A stretch of DNA of 64,000 nt from Plantibacter sp. ME-Dv--P-122b. GTDB taxonomy: Bacteria > Actinomycetota > Actinomycetes > Actinomycetales > Microbacteriaceae. Below are positions 45,948 through 54,205 of this stretch, piece by piece. The DNA lies in the NCBI RefSeq assembly GCF_030209375.1, contig NZ_JARVSC010000006.1, positions 1 through 64,000 on the forward strand, read 5' to 3'. A program made the translations under genes and the position numbers. The notes under the pieces were generated by a model that saw only the letters and a program-made list of their open reading frames with translations, had not been told where the DNA came from and made no database searches. How positions within the stretch are numbered: position 1 is the stretch's first letter; each line of letters begins with the position of its first letter.

Positions 45948-48348
45948 GTGCGGTGGGGCGGTCGGGGATCGTGTCCTCGGCCGTCCGCTCTCCTCTCGGC
46001 TGTGCGGGGCGCGGTGCGCGGGTCAGTTCGTCTTCGGAGCGGACGCCTCCGGTGGTTCGTGCCCATTCTCGCACCGTCCACCGTCCGGCCTGCGCCAGCT
46101 TGTACAGGGTGTGGTCGGGGTTGACAGCGACCGGGTTGCCGACTAACTGGAGCCAGGCGGCGTCCGCATGGGAGTCGCCGTAGCCGTAGGAATGGGCGAG
46201 GTCCATGCCGTGCTGCTCGGCGTACTGGGTGAGCCAGGCGCCGCGCGCTTCGTCGACGAGCGGCGGGCTGTCGAGGTAGCCCGTGAGACGTCCGTTCTCG
46301 GCGTGCATCGCACCCGCCACGACCTCGTCGAAGAACGGCTCGAGCGGAGCCGTCATGAGGTCGATGGTGCCCGTGACGAGGATCGTCCGGTGACCGGCCG
46401 CCCGGTGCGCGGCGATCTGCTCGAGCGCCTGGGGGAGGAGGCGGGACCGGACAGCCTTACCGAAGCCGCCCCGGACGATCTTCTCGAGCTGCGCCACGTC
46501 GACGCCCTCGTAGCGGCGCATGAACGTGCGGATGAACTCACCGCGGTCGCGGAGTTCGGCACCGATGTACCCCGGCATGGAAGCGCCCAGTGTGGCGATC
46601 TCGATGGGCCAGCGCGACCGTGAGGTCGCGGCGAGCCGCAGCCAGAGGTACTGCTCGATGAGGTTCCAGGCGAGCACCGTGCCCTCGAGGTCGAACACCG
46701 CGAGGACGTCGTCGCGCACGGGCAGGATCTTCTGCTGCTTCGCGGCGCCCGCCTTGCGGTTGGCGAAGGCCCGGGTCAGGGTCGTGACGGCGGGGAAGTG
46801 GATGCGCTGGAAGTAGTCGTCCCAGTCGATCGTCGTGACGTCGAACCCTCGGTCCGCCTGCTGCTCGGGCGTCAGCGAGTCGTGCAGGGCACGGGTGCGC
46901 TGGTCGTCGAAGACGATCTCGCTCTGCACGTAGGAGCGGTAGAGCCCGGTGAAGTCGCGCAGCGACCCGAGATCGCTCGACGCCTTGCGGATCCGGTCCT
47001 GCCACCCGCGGGTGGTCGCGTTCGCCGGCAGGTGGGAGACGACCCGGCCGGCCGCCGTCGTCGCCTTCTGCCGCCGGTCGATGGAGCGCTCGATGGCGCG
47101 CCCGCCGGGGAAGTTCCAGGTCGGGACGCTGATGTCGCCGGCGTCCGCCGGGATCGGGTGCTCCGTGAAGTAGCTGTGCACGTTCGCGTACATCTTGTGG
47201 AAGGGCAGCGGGTTGCTGGCTCCGGAGCTCACGTGGAAGTAGCGCGCCGCAGCCGGCTCCGGCGGGGTCTGGGCCGCAGCGAGGATCGCGTTGACGACGA
47301 AGTCGACGGGGATGATGTCGAGCACGCTGTCGGGGAGGCCCGGGAAGTCGGGCAGCTGTCCGCGCCCGTAGGCGATGATCAGCGGGTCGGCGACCTTGTA
47401 GCCGTCGATCCAGCCGGGGAAGGGGTGCGCGAGCGCGCTCTCGATGATCGACGGACGCACGACGGAGAGTCGGTTGCCCTCACCGGCCCAGCGCTCTTCG
47501 GCGACCCGCTCGGCCATCGCCTTCGTGAAGGTGTAGACGTCGGTCCAGCCGAGGCTCTCGGCGCGTGCACGGCCGTGGGCGACGAGTCGGGCGTCGACCC
47601 AGGCGATGCGTGCAGCCTCGGCGGCGTTCGAGACGGCCTGGGGGCCGGCCTTGCCGTGCTCGCGACGGGCGGTCTGCATGAGCTTGCGCAGGACCTCCGG
47701 ACGACGGGACGACTCCTCGGTGCGGACGCGCGCCGAGCGGGCTGCCTCGGCCTCGACGCGCCAGTCGACGTCGTGCGCGAGGCTGCGTTCCGGCTGGATG
47801 CCCTTCCGCGTACCGCCGACGTAGGCGGTTGAGACGTGGACGACGTGCGGGGTCGCGCCGCTCTTCGCGAGCGCCGCGTACAGGGTGGTCGCGCCGCCGA
47901 CGTTCGTGGCGAAGGCCTCGTCGATCGGCGGGTCGAAGGAGACGGTCGACGCGCTGTGGATGACGACGTCGAGGTCGGCCGGCAGTGCCATCTCGTCGAG
48001 GCCACCCTCGATCACGCTGACGCGTTCGGCCACGATCGCCGCAGCGGCTTCGGCGCCGACGCGTTCGCGCCAGGCCTTGAACACCGGCTTGCGGAGCAGT
48101 GTCTGGAGACGGTCGCTCCCGCGGACCGACCCCTTCTTCCGGATGAGCAGGCTGACGCGGGTGGTCGGGTGATCGGCGAGCAGGCGCTCGAGCACCGCCT
48201 GGCCGAGGAAGCCGGTGCCGCCGGTGACGAGCACGTGCGCGCCGTCGAGGGCATCCGGGACGGTGGTGGGCTGCTCGGCCGCGGGCTCTTGAGCCTCCGG
48301 CTCCTGGGCGTCCGGCTGCTCGGCGTCTGGGGTGGGGGTGTCGGTCAT
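45937..48348 (-). CDS. fatty acyl-CoA reductase-like SDR fused to HAD-IB phosphatase
   Basis: An 803-aa two-domain protein. After a low-complexity acidic start, residues about 37-400 form an extended SDR of the fatty-acyl reductase type: GGTGFLG (43-49) for NADPH, HVSTAYVGG, and the active site YTFTKAMAE (Tyr272, Lys276), the exact FAR pattern. Residues about 545-765 are a HAD-IB phosphatase: FDLEGT (Asp553), LVTGTIDLM and GDSHAD (724-729). The second motif-I acid is Glu555 where Asp is standard. Eukaryotic FARs carry a different C-terminal domain. Likely role: fatty acyl-CoA to fatty alcohol. Start overlaps the upstream stop (ATGA, 48345-48348). Confidence 0.85.
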   Translation of the reverse strand: MTDTPTPDAEQPDAQEPEAQEPAAEQPTTVPDALDGAHVLVTGGTGFLGQAVLERLLADHPTTRVSLLIRKKGSVRGSDRLQTLLRKPVFKAWRERVGAEAAAAIVAERVSVIEGGLDEMALPADLDVVIHSASTVSFDPPIDEAFATNVGGATTLYAALAKSGATPHVVHVSTAYVGGTRKGIQPERSLAHDVDWRVEAEAARSARVRTEESSRRPEVLRKLMQTARREHGKAGPQAVSNAAEAARIAWVDARLVAHGRARAESLGWTDVYTFTKAMAERVAEERWAGEGNRLSVVRPSIIESALAHPFPGWIDGYKVADPLIIAYGRGQLPDFPGLPDSVLDIIPVDFVVNAILAAAQTPPEPAAARYFHVSSGASNPLPFHKMYANVHSYFTEHPIPADAGDISVPTWNFPGGRAIERSIDRRQKATTAAGRVVSHLPANATTRGWQDRIRKASSDLGSLRDFTGLYRSYVQSEIVFDDQRTRALHDSLTPEQQADRGFDVTTIDWDDYFQRIHFPAVTTLTRAFANRKAGAAKQQKILPVRDDVLAVFDLEGTVLAWNLIEQYLWLRLAATSRSRWPIEIATLGASMPGYIGAELRDRGEFIRTFMRRYEGVDVAQLEKIVRGGFGKAVRSRLLPQALEQIAAHRAAGHRTILVTGTIDLMTAPLEPFFDEVVAGAMHAENGRLTGYLDSPPLVDEARGAWLTQYAEQHGMDLAHSYGYGDSHADAAWLQLVGNPVAVNPDHTLYKLAQAGRWTVREWARTTGGVRSEDELTRAPRPAQPRGERTAEDTIPDRPTAHGV

Positions 48349-49247
48349 GAGTTCTCCTCGAGGCTGCCGCGGCGTCCGCGGCGGGCAAGTCTGGCGGCGA
48401 GATGGAGGCCCGACTGACCGGGCAGCGCGTCGATCGACGCGTCGATGCCGAGGACGGCGGGGTCGCTCCAGGTGGCGGTGCTGCGGAACACGAGCGCGGC
48501 GAACCGCGCCGTCTGTCGGGGGCCGTTCGCATCGGAGCCGGTGGGCCACACGGCGTTCCGGATACGGCGACGGGTGATGCCCTGTGCACGGGGCGACGCG
48601 GCGAGGCGGTCATTCGCCTGAGCGGTGAAGAACTCGAGGTGCCTGGCCTTCGTCTCGAGGATCTCGTCGACGAGGCGGTCGAGCACGGGGTGCGGCTCGC
48701 GCTCGCGCACCGCACGGTAGGCCGCGTGGGTGATGAGGTCGTCGATCGTCCCGATCGTCATGTGCCAGGCGATGATGTCCTCGCCGAGCACGTTCGCGAT
48801 GAGGGCCTGGCCGATGGGCGCGAAGCGGTCGCGCACACCGTGGACGGTGCGGCGGAGACCCGTCGAACGCGTCTTGTCGCGCGGGGTCCCGTTCGCCTTG
48901 AGCACGGTGTCGAGGGTGTCGGTGATCCAGTACTTCTCGTACGCCCAGGTGATGAGGAACGCGGTGACCCTGGCGTCCTTGTGGGTGGGGGTGACGAGCA
49001 CCCCGCGGAGGTACTGCATGGTGGCGCGCTCGATGTCCGACAGGGCGCGGAGCAGCGCGACCGTCTCAGCACTCAGCGGCGTCTCGGCGAAGGCTTCGGC
49101 GTCGATCTCCTTACGACGACTGCCGACGGCGGACTTCGCATAGTCGCGGACGCTGAAGCCGTGGGCAGGCCGCAACATGGCGCTCTCCTGCTCCGCGTCC
49201 TCGAGGGCCGCGGGTGCTGTTCCGCGCGGCGAATCCCGGTTCACCAT
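48345..49247 (-). CDS. degenerate ferritin-like paralogue of the diiron protein
   Basis: A 300-aa protein alignable without gaps in the core to the protein at 45153-45947 (DIE-YLR--L-TP-H, then HPVL). Of six diiron ligands only Glu73 and His203 remain; the others are Lys105, Ile108, Asp170 and Lys200 in place of Glu, His, Glu and Glu. It cannot bind the same metal centre, so it may be a partner or regulatory subunit of the active paralogue. First gene of the operon with the acyl reductase. The ATG at 49247 follows GGAG at six bases. The open frame extending upstream runs into the divergent promoter and is not used. Confidence 0.75.
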   Translation of the reverse strand: MVNRDSPRGTAPAALEDAEQESAMLRPAHGFSVRDYAKSAVGSRRKEIDAEAFAETPLSAETVALLRALSDIERATMQYLRGVLVTPTHKDARVTAFLITWAYEKYWITDTLDTVLKANGTPRDKTRSTGLRRTVHGVRDRFAPIGQALIANVLGEDIIAWHMTIGTIDDLITHAAYRAVREREPHPVLDRLVDEILETKARHLEFFTAQANDRLAASPRAQGITRRRIRNAVWPTGSDANGPRQTARFAALVFRSTATWSDPAVLGIDASIDALPGQSGLHLAARLARRGRRGSLEENS

Positions 49248-49288
49248 GGCGTCTCCATTCCGTGACGATCCGACCTCATCACTGTAGC

Positions 49289-49319
49289 TTGCAACGATAC
49301 GCAACGCGTAGCGTATTCT
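49289..49319. promoter_or_regulatory. divergent lipid-cluster promoter with near-perfect palindrome
   Basis: A 20-bp palindrome ATACGCAACGCGTAGCGTAT (49297-49316; symmetric except one base pair) lies between -35 TTGCAA (49289-49294) and -10 TATTCT (49314-49319) for the short-chain reductase gene. The -10 ends 7 bases before its ATG at 49327 with no ribosome binding site, so the mRNA is probably leaderless. The half-site CGCWACG resembles the CGCTACG arms at 54202-54232 beside the TetR gene. Spacing of arms differs (0 versus 5 bp). Confidence 0.6.
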
Positions 49320-49326
49320 GATCCCC

Positions 49327-50124
49327 ATGGCTACAGCTCTCGTCACCGGTGGGACGTCCGGCATCGGTGCCGCGTTCGCCACGGCGCTCGCCGGACGGGG
49401 CTTCGACCTGGTGCTCGTCGCCCGTGACGTCGAGCGGCTCGAGCACTCGGCCGAGCGACTGCGCGCGACCGGTCGCACCGTCGAGGTGATCAGTGCCGAC
49501 CTCTCGGACCGCGCCGACGTCGCGAGACTCGCCGCACGGATCGAGGATCAGGCGTCGCCGATCGAGGTGGTCGTGAACAACGCCGGGTTCGGCGTGCACG
49601 CCCGCCTCACCGACCCCGACACGAGCGAACTCGACAACGCGATCGAGGTCATGTGCCGGAGCGTCACCACGCTCTCGGGCGCCGCGGCCCGCGCCATGCG
49701 GGAACGCGGACGCGGCACCATCATCAACGTCTCGAGCACGGCGGGGTACATCACCACCGGCGGCTACTCGGCGGTGAAGGCGTTCGTCACCACCTACACC
49801 GAGGCGCTCGCGGTCGAGCTCGCCGGCTCAGGTGTCCGCGTCACGGCCCTGTGCCCCGGGTGGGTCCGTACCGAGTTCCACGATCGCGCCGGCATCAGCA
49901 CCCGATCGATCCCGTCAGGTCTGTGGATCGACGTGGACCGGCTCGTCGCCGACGCCCTCCGCGACGCCGGGAGGGGGGTCGTCGTCTCCATCCCGAGCCT
50001 CCGCTTCAAGGCCCTCATGGCCCTCGTCAAGTTCGCGCCCCGTGCGTCCATCCGGTGGATCTCCGGCCGGATGTCCTCGAGCCGTCGAGCCGCCAACGCC
50101 GCCCAGTCAGGAGCCCGCCGATGA
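49327..50124 (+). CDS. short-chain dehydrogenase/reductase
   Basis: A 265-aa classical SDR. Cofactor loop TGGTSGIG (7-14), NNAG (84-87), catalytic Ser about 137, Tyr147 and Lys151 (YSAVK). Sequence flavour (LVTGGTSGIGAAFATALAGRG, GWVRTEFHDRAG) resembles reductases of lipid intermediates. In the ether-lipid pathway an NADPH reductase converts acyl- or alkyl-DHAP to the glycerol form, and this gene would fit. First of three coupled genes: its TGA overlaps the acyltransferase ATG (50121-50124). The C-terminal 30 residues are basic with a hydrophobic stretch, perhaps for membrane contact. Confidence 0.88.
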   Translation: MATALVTGGTSGIGAAFATALAGRGFDLVLVARDVERLEHSAERLRATGRTVEVISADLSDRADVARLAARIEDQASPIEVVVNNAGFGVHARLTDPDTSELDNAIEVMCRSVTTLSGAAARAMRERGRGTIINVSSTAGYITTGGYSAVKAFVTTYTEALAVELAGSGVRVTALCPGWVRTEFHDRAGISTRSIPSGLWIDVDRLVADALRDAGRGVVVSIPSLRFKALMALVKFAPRASIRWISGRMSSSRRAANAAQSGARR

Positions 50125-50825
50125 CCGCAGAGCCGCGGTTCACCTCCTCCCTCCACGCCAACGCGCGGTTCGTCGCCCAGCGTCTGCTGTTGAAGCCGCT
50201 CGTCTGGTCGCTGACCCGCGTGACGGTGACGGGTCGCGAGCGCCTGTCGGGCGTCACCGGGCCCTACATCGTCGTCGCCAACCATCAGTCGCACCTCGAC
50301 GCACCGCTCGTCGTCGGGGCGATGCCGCGTCGGCTCTCGCGCTACCTCGCAGCCGGTGTCGCGGCCGACTACTTCTTCGACGTCCCCGCCCGCCGCATCT
50401 TCGCCGCGCTCTTCTTCAACGCGTTCCCGGTCGACCGCTCGGGTGACCGCAAGCGTGCAGGCGTGTCGCGGGAGCTGCTCGAGAGCGGCGTCCCGATCCT
50501 CATCTTCCCCGAGGGCGGCCGATCGCGGACGGGTGAGCTCGGCCGGTTCAAGCCAGGTGCCGCGGCACTCGCCACGCGCCAGGGCATCCCCTGCCTCCCG
50601 GTGGCCGTCCTGGGCACCCACTCCGCCATGCCGAAGGGTCGCAACTGGCCCGTCCCCGGACGACCGCCGGTGCGCGTCGTCTTCGGGCAACCGATCCACC
50701 CGCAGCCGAACGAGACGCCCGTCCAGCTGATGGACCGCGTCGTCGCCGAGATCGTCGCACTGCGCGCCTCGGCCGAGCCGGGAACACACGTTTCGATCGA
50801 CACACCACGAAAGGAAGCCGGATGA
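50121..50825 (+). CDS. PlsC-family 1-acyl-glycerol-phosphate acyltransferase
   Basis: A 234-aa acyltransferase. Motif I NHQSHLD (His55, Asp60), motif II around FPVDRSGDRKRAG, motif III FPEGGRSRTGELG (129-141) and motif IV IPCLPVAVLGTH are all present. Transfers acyl groups from acyl-CoA or acyl-ACP to a glycerol- or dihydroxyacetone-phosphate-type acceptor at the inner membrane face; no clear membrane helix beyond residues 22-34. Overlaps its neighbours on both sides by ATGA, tying it to the SDR and the AGPS-like oxidase. Confidence 0.92.
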   Translation: MTAEPRFTSSLHANARFVAQRLLLKPLVWSLTRVTVTGRERLSGVTGPYIVVANHQSHLDAPLVVGAMPRRLSRYLAAGVAADYFFDVPARRIFAALFFNAFPVDRSGDRKRAGVSRELLESGVPILIFPEGGRSRTGELGRFKPGAAALATRQGIPCLPVAVLGTHSAMPKGRNWPVPGRPPVRVVFGQPIHPQPNETPVQLMDRVVAEIVALRASAEPGTHVSIDTPRKEAG

Positions 50826-52486
50826 CGTCTGTGGAGCACATGAAGTGGTGGGGCTGGGGAGTCGAAGGGGTCGCCTTCGAGCACAGCAACAAACCGGACT
50901 TCGCGCCGTTCGTGAAGCAAGCCGTCGGTCTCGACCTCCGGAAGCCTGCGCAGGCGCACCTCAGCTTCGACGAGCTCACCGTCCCCGCATCGCGCGCGTC
51001 CGAGGAGTTCATCGCCGAGCTCTCGACGCTCGTCGGCCAGGGTCACGTGACCACGGACGACCAGGAACGCGTCGTCCACACCTACGGCAAGAGCATCCGC
51101 GACCTGCTCCGGATCCGCGCGAACGACCTGCCGCGCACGCCCGACCTGGTCGTGTACCCGGCTGACGAGGCGGAGGTCGCGTCGATCGTCGCCGCAGCCG
51201 TCGCCGCAGACGCCGTGATCATCCCGTTCGGCGGTGGAACCAACATCGCCGGCTCGCTCGACCCGCAGCCGACGGAGGAGCGCGTCATCATCTCGCTCGA
51301 CCTCGGACGGCTCGACCGCGTCCTGTCGATCGACGAGGGCTCCGGCCTCGCGACCATCCAGGCCGGTGCGCAGGGTCCCTCGATCGAGGAGCAGCTGGGC
51401 GCCAAGGGCTGGACGATGGGCCACTTCCCCGACAGCTTCACGCACTCCACGCTCGGCGGATGGGTCGCGACCCGCTCCTCGGGCATGCAGTCCGACAAGT
51501 ACGGCGACATCGCCGACATCACCAAGGGCCTGCGGATGGTGCGCCCGAACGGCATCGTGGCGATCCGCCCGGTCCCGAGTGCGTCGACCGGGCCGAGCGT
51601 CCGCGAGATGATCATCGGCAGCGAGGGCCGACTCGGCATCATCACCGAGGTCACCGTGCAGGTCCACCGGACGCCCGCCGTCCGCGAGGTCCTCGGCTAC
51701 TTCTTCCCCACCTGGGAGGCCGGGCTCGCGGCGATGCACGAGATCGCGGAGAGCGACGCCAGCCCCTCGGTCACCCGGGTGTCGAACGCGCGTGAGAGTG
51801 GCTTCTCGCTCGCGACCCGTAAGGCCAGCACCGGCGTCTCGGCGCAGGTCACCAAGGGCCTCATGAAGGTGCTCACGGCCAGGGGCTGGGACCTCGAGCA
51901 GCTGTGCCTCTCCTTCATCGGCTACGAGGGCAGCGCGTCGCACGTGCGGTACGAGAAGGGCCTCGTCGGCTCGATCGTCCGGAAGCACGGCGGCATCGGC
52001 GTCGGCAAGGGCCCCGGTGCCCTCTACGACCAGAAGAAGTTCGACACCCCGTACCTGCGGGACTTCCTCCTCGACCGCGGAGCCGCGGCCGACGTCTCGG
52101 AGACCGCAGCGCCTTGGTCGCGCCTGCAGGAGGTCTACGACGCCGCGAACGATGCTGCCAACGCCGCTTACGACAAACTCGGGGTGCACGGGTGGATCAT
52201 GTGCCACCTCTCGCACTCGTACCACTCCGGCGCGTGCCTGTACTTCACCTTCGCGTTCATCACCGGCGACGACCCGATCGGCGAGTACGAGCAGGTCAAG
52301 TCGGCGATCCAGCAGTCGTTCGTCGACCACGGTGGCACGCTCTCGCACCACCACGCGGTCGGCGTCGAGCACTCGCCGTGGATGGAGCAGGACATCTCGA
52401 CCGAGGGCGTCGCGATCATGCGCGGACTCTTCGACAGCGCGGACCCTGGCTCGAACTTCAACCCCGGCAAGATCCTCGCGGACTGA
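50822..52486 (+). CDS. alkylglycerone-phosphate synthase-like FAD enzyme
   Basis: A 554-aa VAO-family flavoprotein. It starts with the AGPS-type MKWWGWG; the FAD segment is PFGGGTNIAGSL, followed by GHFPDSFTHSTLGGWVATR and SGMQSDKYGDI. Residues corresponding to those important in mammalian AGPS are present: His201, Arg319 (PSVTR), Tyr474 (GACLYFTFAF) and His509-511 (SHHHAVG). AGPS swaps the acyl chain of acyl-DHAP for a fatty alcohol, creating the ether bond. Mycobacterial Rv2251 has a similar place beside a lipid kinase. Alternative: a D-lactate or glycolate-type dehydrogenase, less likely given the HHH loop. Confidence 0.88.
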   Translation: MTSVEHMKWWGWGVEGVAFEHSNKPDFAPFVKQAVGLDLRKPAQAHLSFDELTVPASRASEEFIAELSTLVGQGHVTTDDQERVVHTYGKSIRDLLRIRANDLPRTPDLVVYPADEAEVASIVAAAVAADAVIIPFGGGTNIAGSLDPQPTEERVIISLDLGRLDRVLSIDEGSGLATIQAGAQGPSIEEQLGAKGWTMGHFPDSFTHSTLGGWVATRSSGMQSDKYGDIADITKGLRMVRPNGIVAIRPVPSASTGPSVREMIIGSEGRLGIITEVTVQVHRTPAVREVLGYFFPTWEAGLAAMHEIAESDASPSVTRVSNARESGFSLATRKASTGVSAQVTKGLMKVLTARGWDLEQLCLSFIGYEGSASHVRYEKGLVGSIVRKHGGIGVGKGPGALYDQKKFDTPYLRDFLLDRGAAADVSETAAPWSRLQEVYDAANDAANAAYDKLGVHGWIMCHLSHSYHSGACLYFTFAFITGDDPIGEYEQVKSAIQQSFVDHGGTLSHHHAVGVEHSPWMEQDISTEGVAIMRGLFDSADPGSNFNPGKILAD

Positions 52487-52497
52487 GCCGTTCCTCC

Positions 52498-52570
52498 GGT
52501 CCCTGAGCAGTCTCCGGTCCCTGAGTCGTCCCTCCGGTCCCTGAGCCTGTCGAAGGGCGGGCTCAGGGCC
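52498..52570. repeat. dispersed repeat between convergent lipid genes
   Basis: Three reverse copies, two truncated (GGTCCCTGAG at 52498 and 52516) and one full (52536-52557, GGTCCCTGAGCCTGTCGAAG plus GG), then GGGCTCAGGG. The stop codon of the lipid kinase gene (52563-52565) lies inside this last piece, so the repeat touches the coding end. Confidence 0.82.
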
Positions 52571-53594
52571 GGAGTCGACCCGAGCGCGCCGCCGTCGCCG
52601 GCAACCGCACGATGAGCGCACCGGGGTCGACGGTCAGCCTGGCCGCCGAGACCGGGCCGATCCCGTCGCCGTCGGCCTGGAATTCGGCGGGCGGCGAGAC
52701 CGTCACGTCGATGCGTCGTACCCGGAGGTATCGGAGCGCGCCTCCAGCCGAGCCGGCCGTCTCGACGGCACTCGGCTGCACGCGGCGGCCCCGCGTCCGT
52801 CTGCCCTTGGAGAATCGGGCGACGGGGTTGTTCGCGCGGTGCAGCCAGCGCGTGACGCGCACGCCGTCCCACCCTTCGAGTGACCGCACCATGAGGACGT
52901 CGAGCACACCGTCGTCGAGGAGTGCGTCGGGGAGGACGTCGAGGCCCGCCGAGACGGTGCCGCAGTTCCCGACGAACATCGTGTGCGTCCGTCCACTCCG
53001 GATCGGTCCGCCGTCCTCCTTCCAGGAGACGCGGGGCCGGTCGCGGCGGAACAGCCCGCGGACGATCGGGACGACGTAGGCGATCCAGCCGAAGCGGCGC
53101 TTCAGGACGGGGTCGGCGTAGGCCACCATGTCCGCGTCGACGCCGAAGCCCGACATGACGAGGAACGGGGTGCTGCGCTGGACGCCGTCGGGGTTCCGGT
53201 ACTCGATGACGCCGACGTCGACGCTCCGTTCCTCTCCGGTGAACGCGGCCCGCACCGCGGTGGCCGTGTCGATCGGGATCCCGGCGTTGCGGGCGAAGAG
53301 GTTCGCGGTGCCGACGGGGACGACGGCGAACGGTGTCCGGGTGTGACGCATCGCCCCGGCCACCTCGCGGACGGTCCCGTCGCCGCCGGCGGCGATCACG
53401 AGCGACGCGCCGCCTCCGAGCGCCTCCGCGACCTGGTCGACCGCGGTCGACCGCTCGCGGGTCGGGATCCAGCTCGTCGGTCCCCAACCGGCCTCGGCGG
53501 CCGAGGCGTCGACGAGCCTCGTCACACGCTCGAGCTGGATGCGCGTCGGGTTGTAGATCACCGCAGCGTGCGGTGGGGTGCTGCCTCGCGTCAT
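52563..53594 (-). CDS. diacylglycerol kinase-type lipid kinase
   Basis: A 343-aa DAGK-catalytic-domain protein (DgkB/YegS/Rv2252 type). GGDGTVREVAGAM (70-82) is the nucleotide motif; YNPTR (14-18), PVGTANLFARNAGIP and the C-terminal QADGDGIG segment complete the fold. Phosphorylates diacylglycerol or related lipids; in a cluster with ether-lipid genes alkylacylglycerol is a possible substrate. Start ATG at 53594 overlaps the TetR stop (ATGA at 53591-53594). Convergent with the AGPS-like gene. The order TetR, kinase, AGPS-like resembles Rv2250c-Rv2252 of M. tuberculosis, from memory. Confidence 0.9.
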   Translation of the reverse strand: MTRGSTPPHAAVIYNPTRIQLERVTRLVDASAAEAGWGPTSWIPTRERSTAVDQVAEALGGGASLVIAAGGDGTVREVAGAMRHTRTPFAVVPVGTANLFARNAGIPIDTATAVRAAFTGEERSVDVGVIEYRNPDGVQRSTPFLVMSGFGVDADMVAYADPVLKRRFGWIAYVVPIVRGLFRRDRPRVSWKEDGGPIRSGRTHTMFVGNCGTVSAGLDVLPDALLDDGVLDVLMVRSLEGWDGVRVTRWLHRANNPVARFSKGRRTRGRRVQPSAVETAGSAGGALRYLRVRRIDVTVSPPAEFQADGDGIGPVSAARLTVDPGALIVRLPATAARSGRLRP

Positions 53595-54205
53595 GCGGCC
53601 AGTGCCGGCCAGAGGACGGACAGGACCTGGTCCGCCCAGTCGTCGTCCATGTCGGCGCCACGGACGAGCTGGCCGAGCACCGCGCCGAGGAGCAGGGTCG
53701 CGACGAGGCGGCCGTCGAGTCCGGGCTTCAGATCGCCGGTGGAGATCCGTTCGTCGACCAGGTTGGACAGTGCGCGTGCCCGGTTCCTCGTGAGGTCGCG
53801 GAGCAGCGTCGAGAACTCGGGGTCGTCCTGGAGCAGGATCGACGCGATCGTGCCCCGGCCTACCACGTCCTCGATCATCGCCCGGGCTTCGTGGAGCAGC
53901 CAGGTGAAGGTGTCGTAGGTCGAGAGGTTCTCGGGGATCTCGACCGGGGTCTCCATGGCGCGCGCGACGGCCGCCGTGAGCAGCTCGGAGCGGTTGCGGT
54001 ACCGCCGGTAGATCGTGGTCTTCGCCACGCCGGTGGTCTCCGCGACCGCCTCGATGTTGACGGCGACGGAGCCATGCGAGCGCATGAGGTCGAGGGCTGC
54101 GTCGAGGATGCGGTCGCTCATCTGCTGAGCGCGGGAGACGCGTCGGGAGACGGGCACCGACCAACCTCCTCCGCGCGACGCCGGAGTCCGGTCGGATCGG
54201 TCCAT
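53591..54205 (-). CDS. TetR family transcriptional regulator
   Basis: A 204-aa TetR repressor. The N-terminal HTH runs about 29-75: QQMSDRILDAALDLMRSHGS, then INIEAVAETTGVAKTTIYRR-type recognition helix (VNIEAVAETTGVAKTTIYRR). The C-terminal ligand-binding domain (80-204) resembles TetR_C_11/16 types. The ATG at 54205 lies inside a large palindrome, pointing to autorepression. Co-transcribed with the lipid kinase. It is the best candidate regulator of the lipid cluster; lipid or acyl-CoA effector is a guess. Confidence 0.9.
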   Translation of the reverse strand: MDRSDRTPASRGGGWSVPVSRRVSRAQQMSDRILDAALDLMRSHGSVAVNIEAVAETTGVAKTTIYRRYRNRSELLTAAVARAMETPVEIPENLSTYDTFTWLLHEARAMIEDVVGRGTIASILLQDDPEFSTLLRDLTRNRARALSNLVDERISTGDLKPGLDGRLVATLLLGAVLGQLVRGADMDDDWADQVLSVLWPALAA

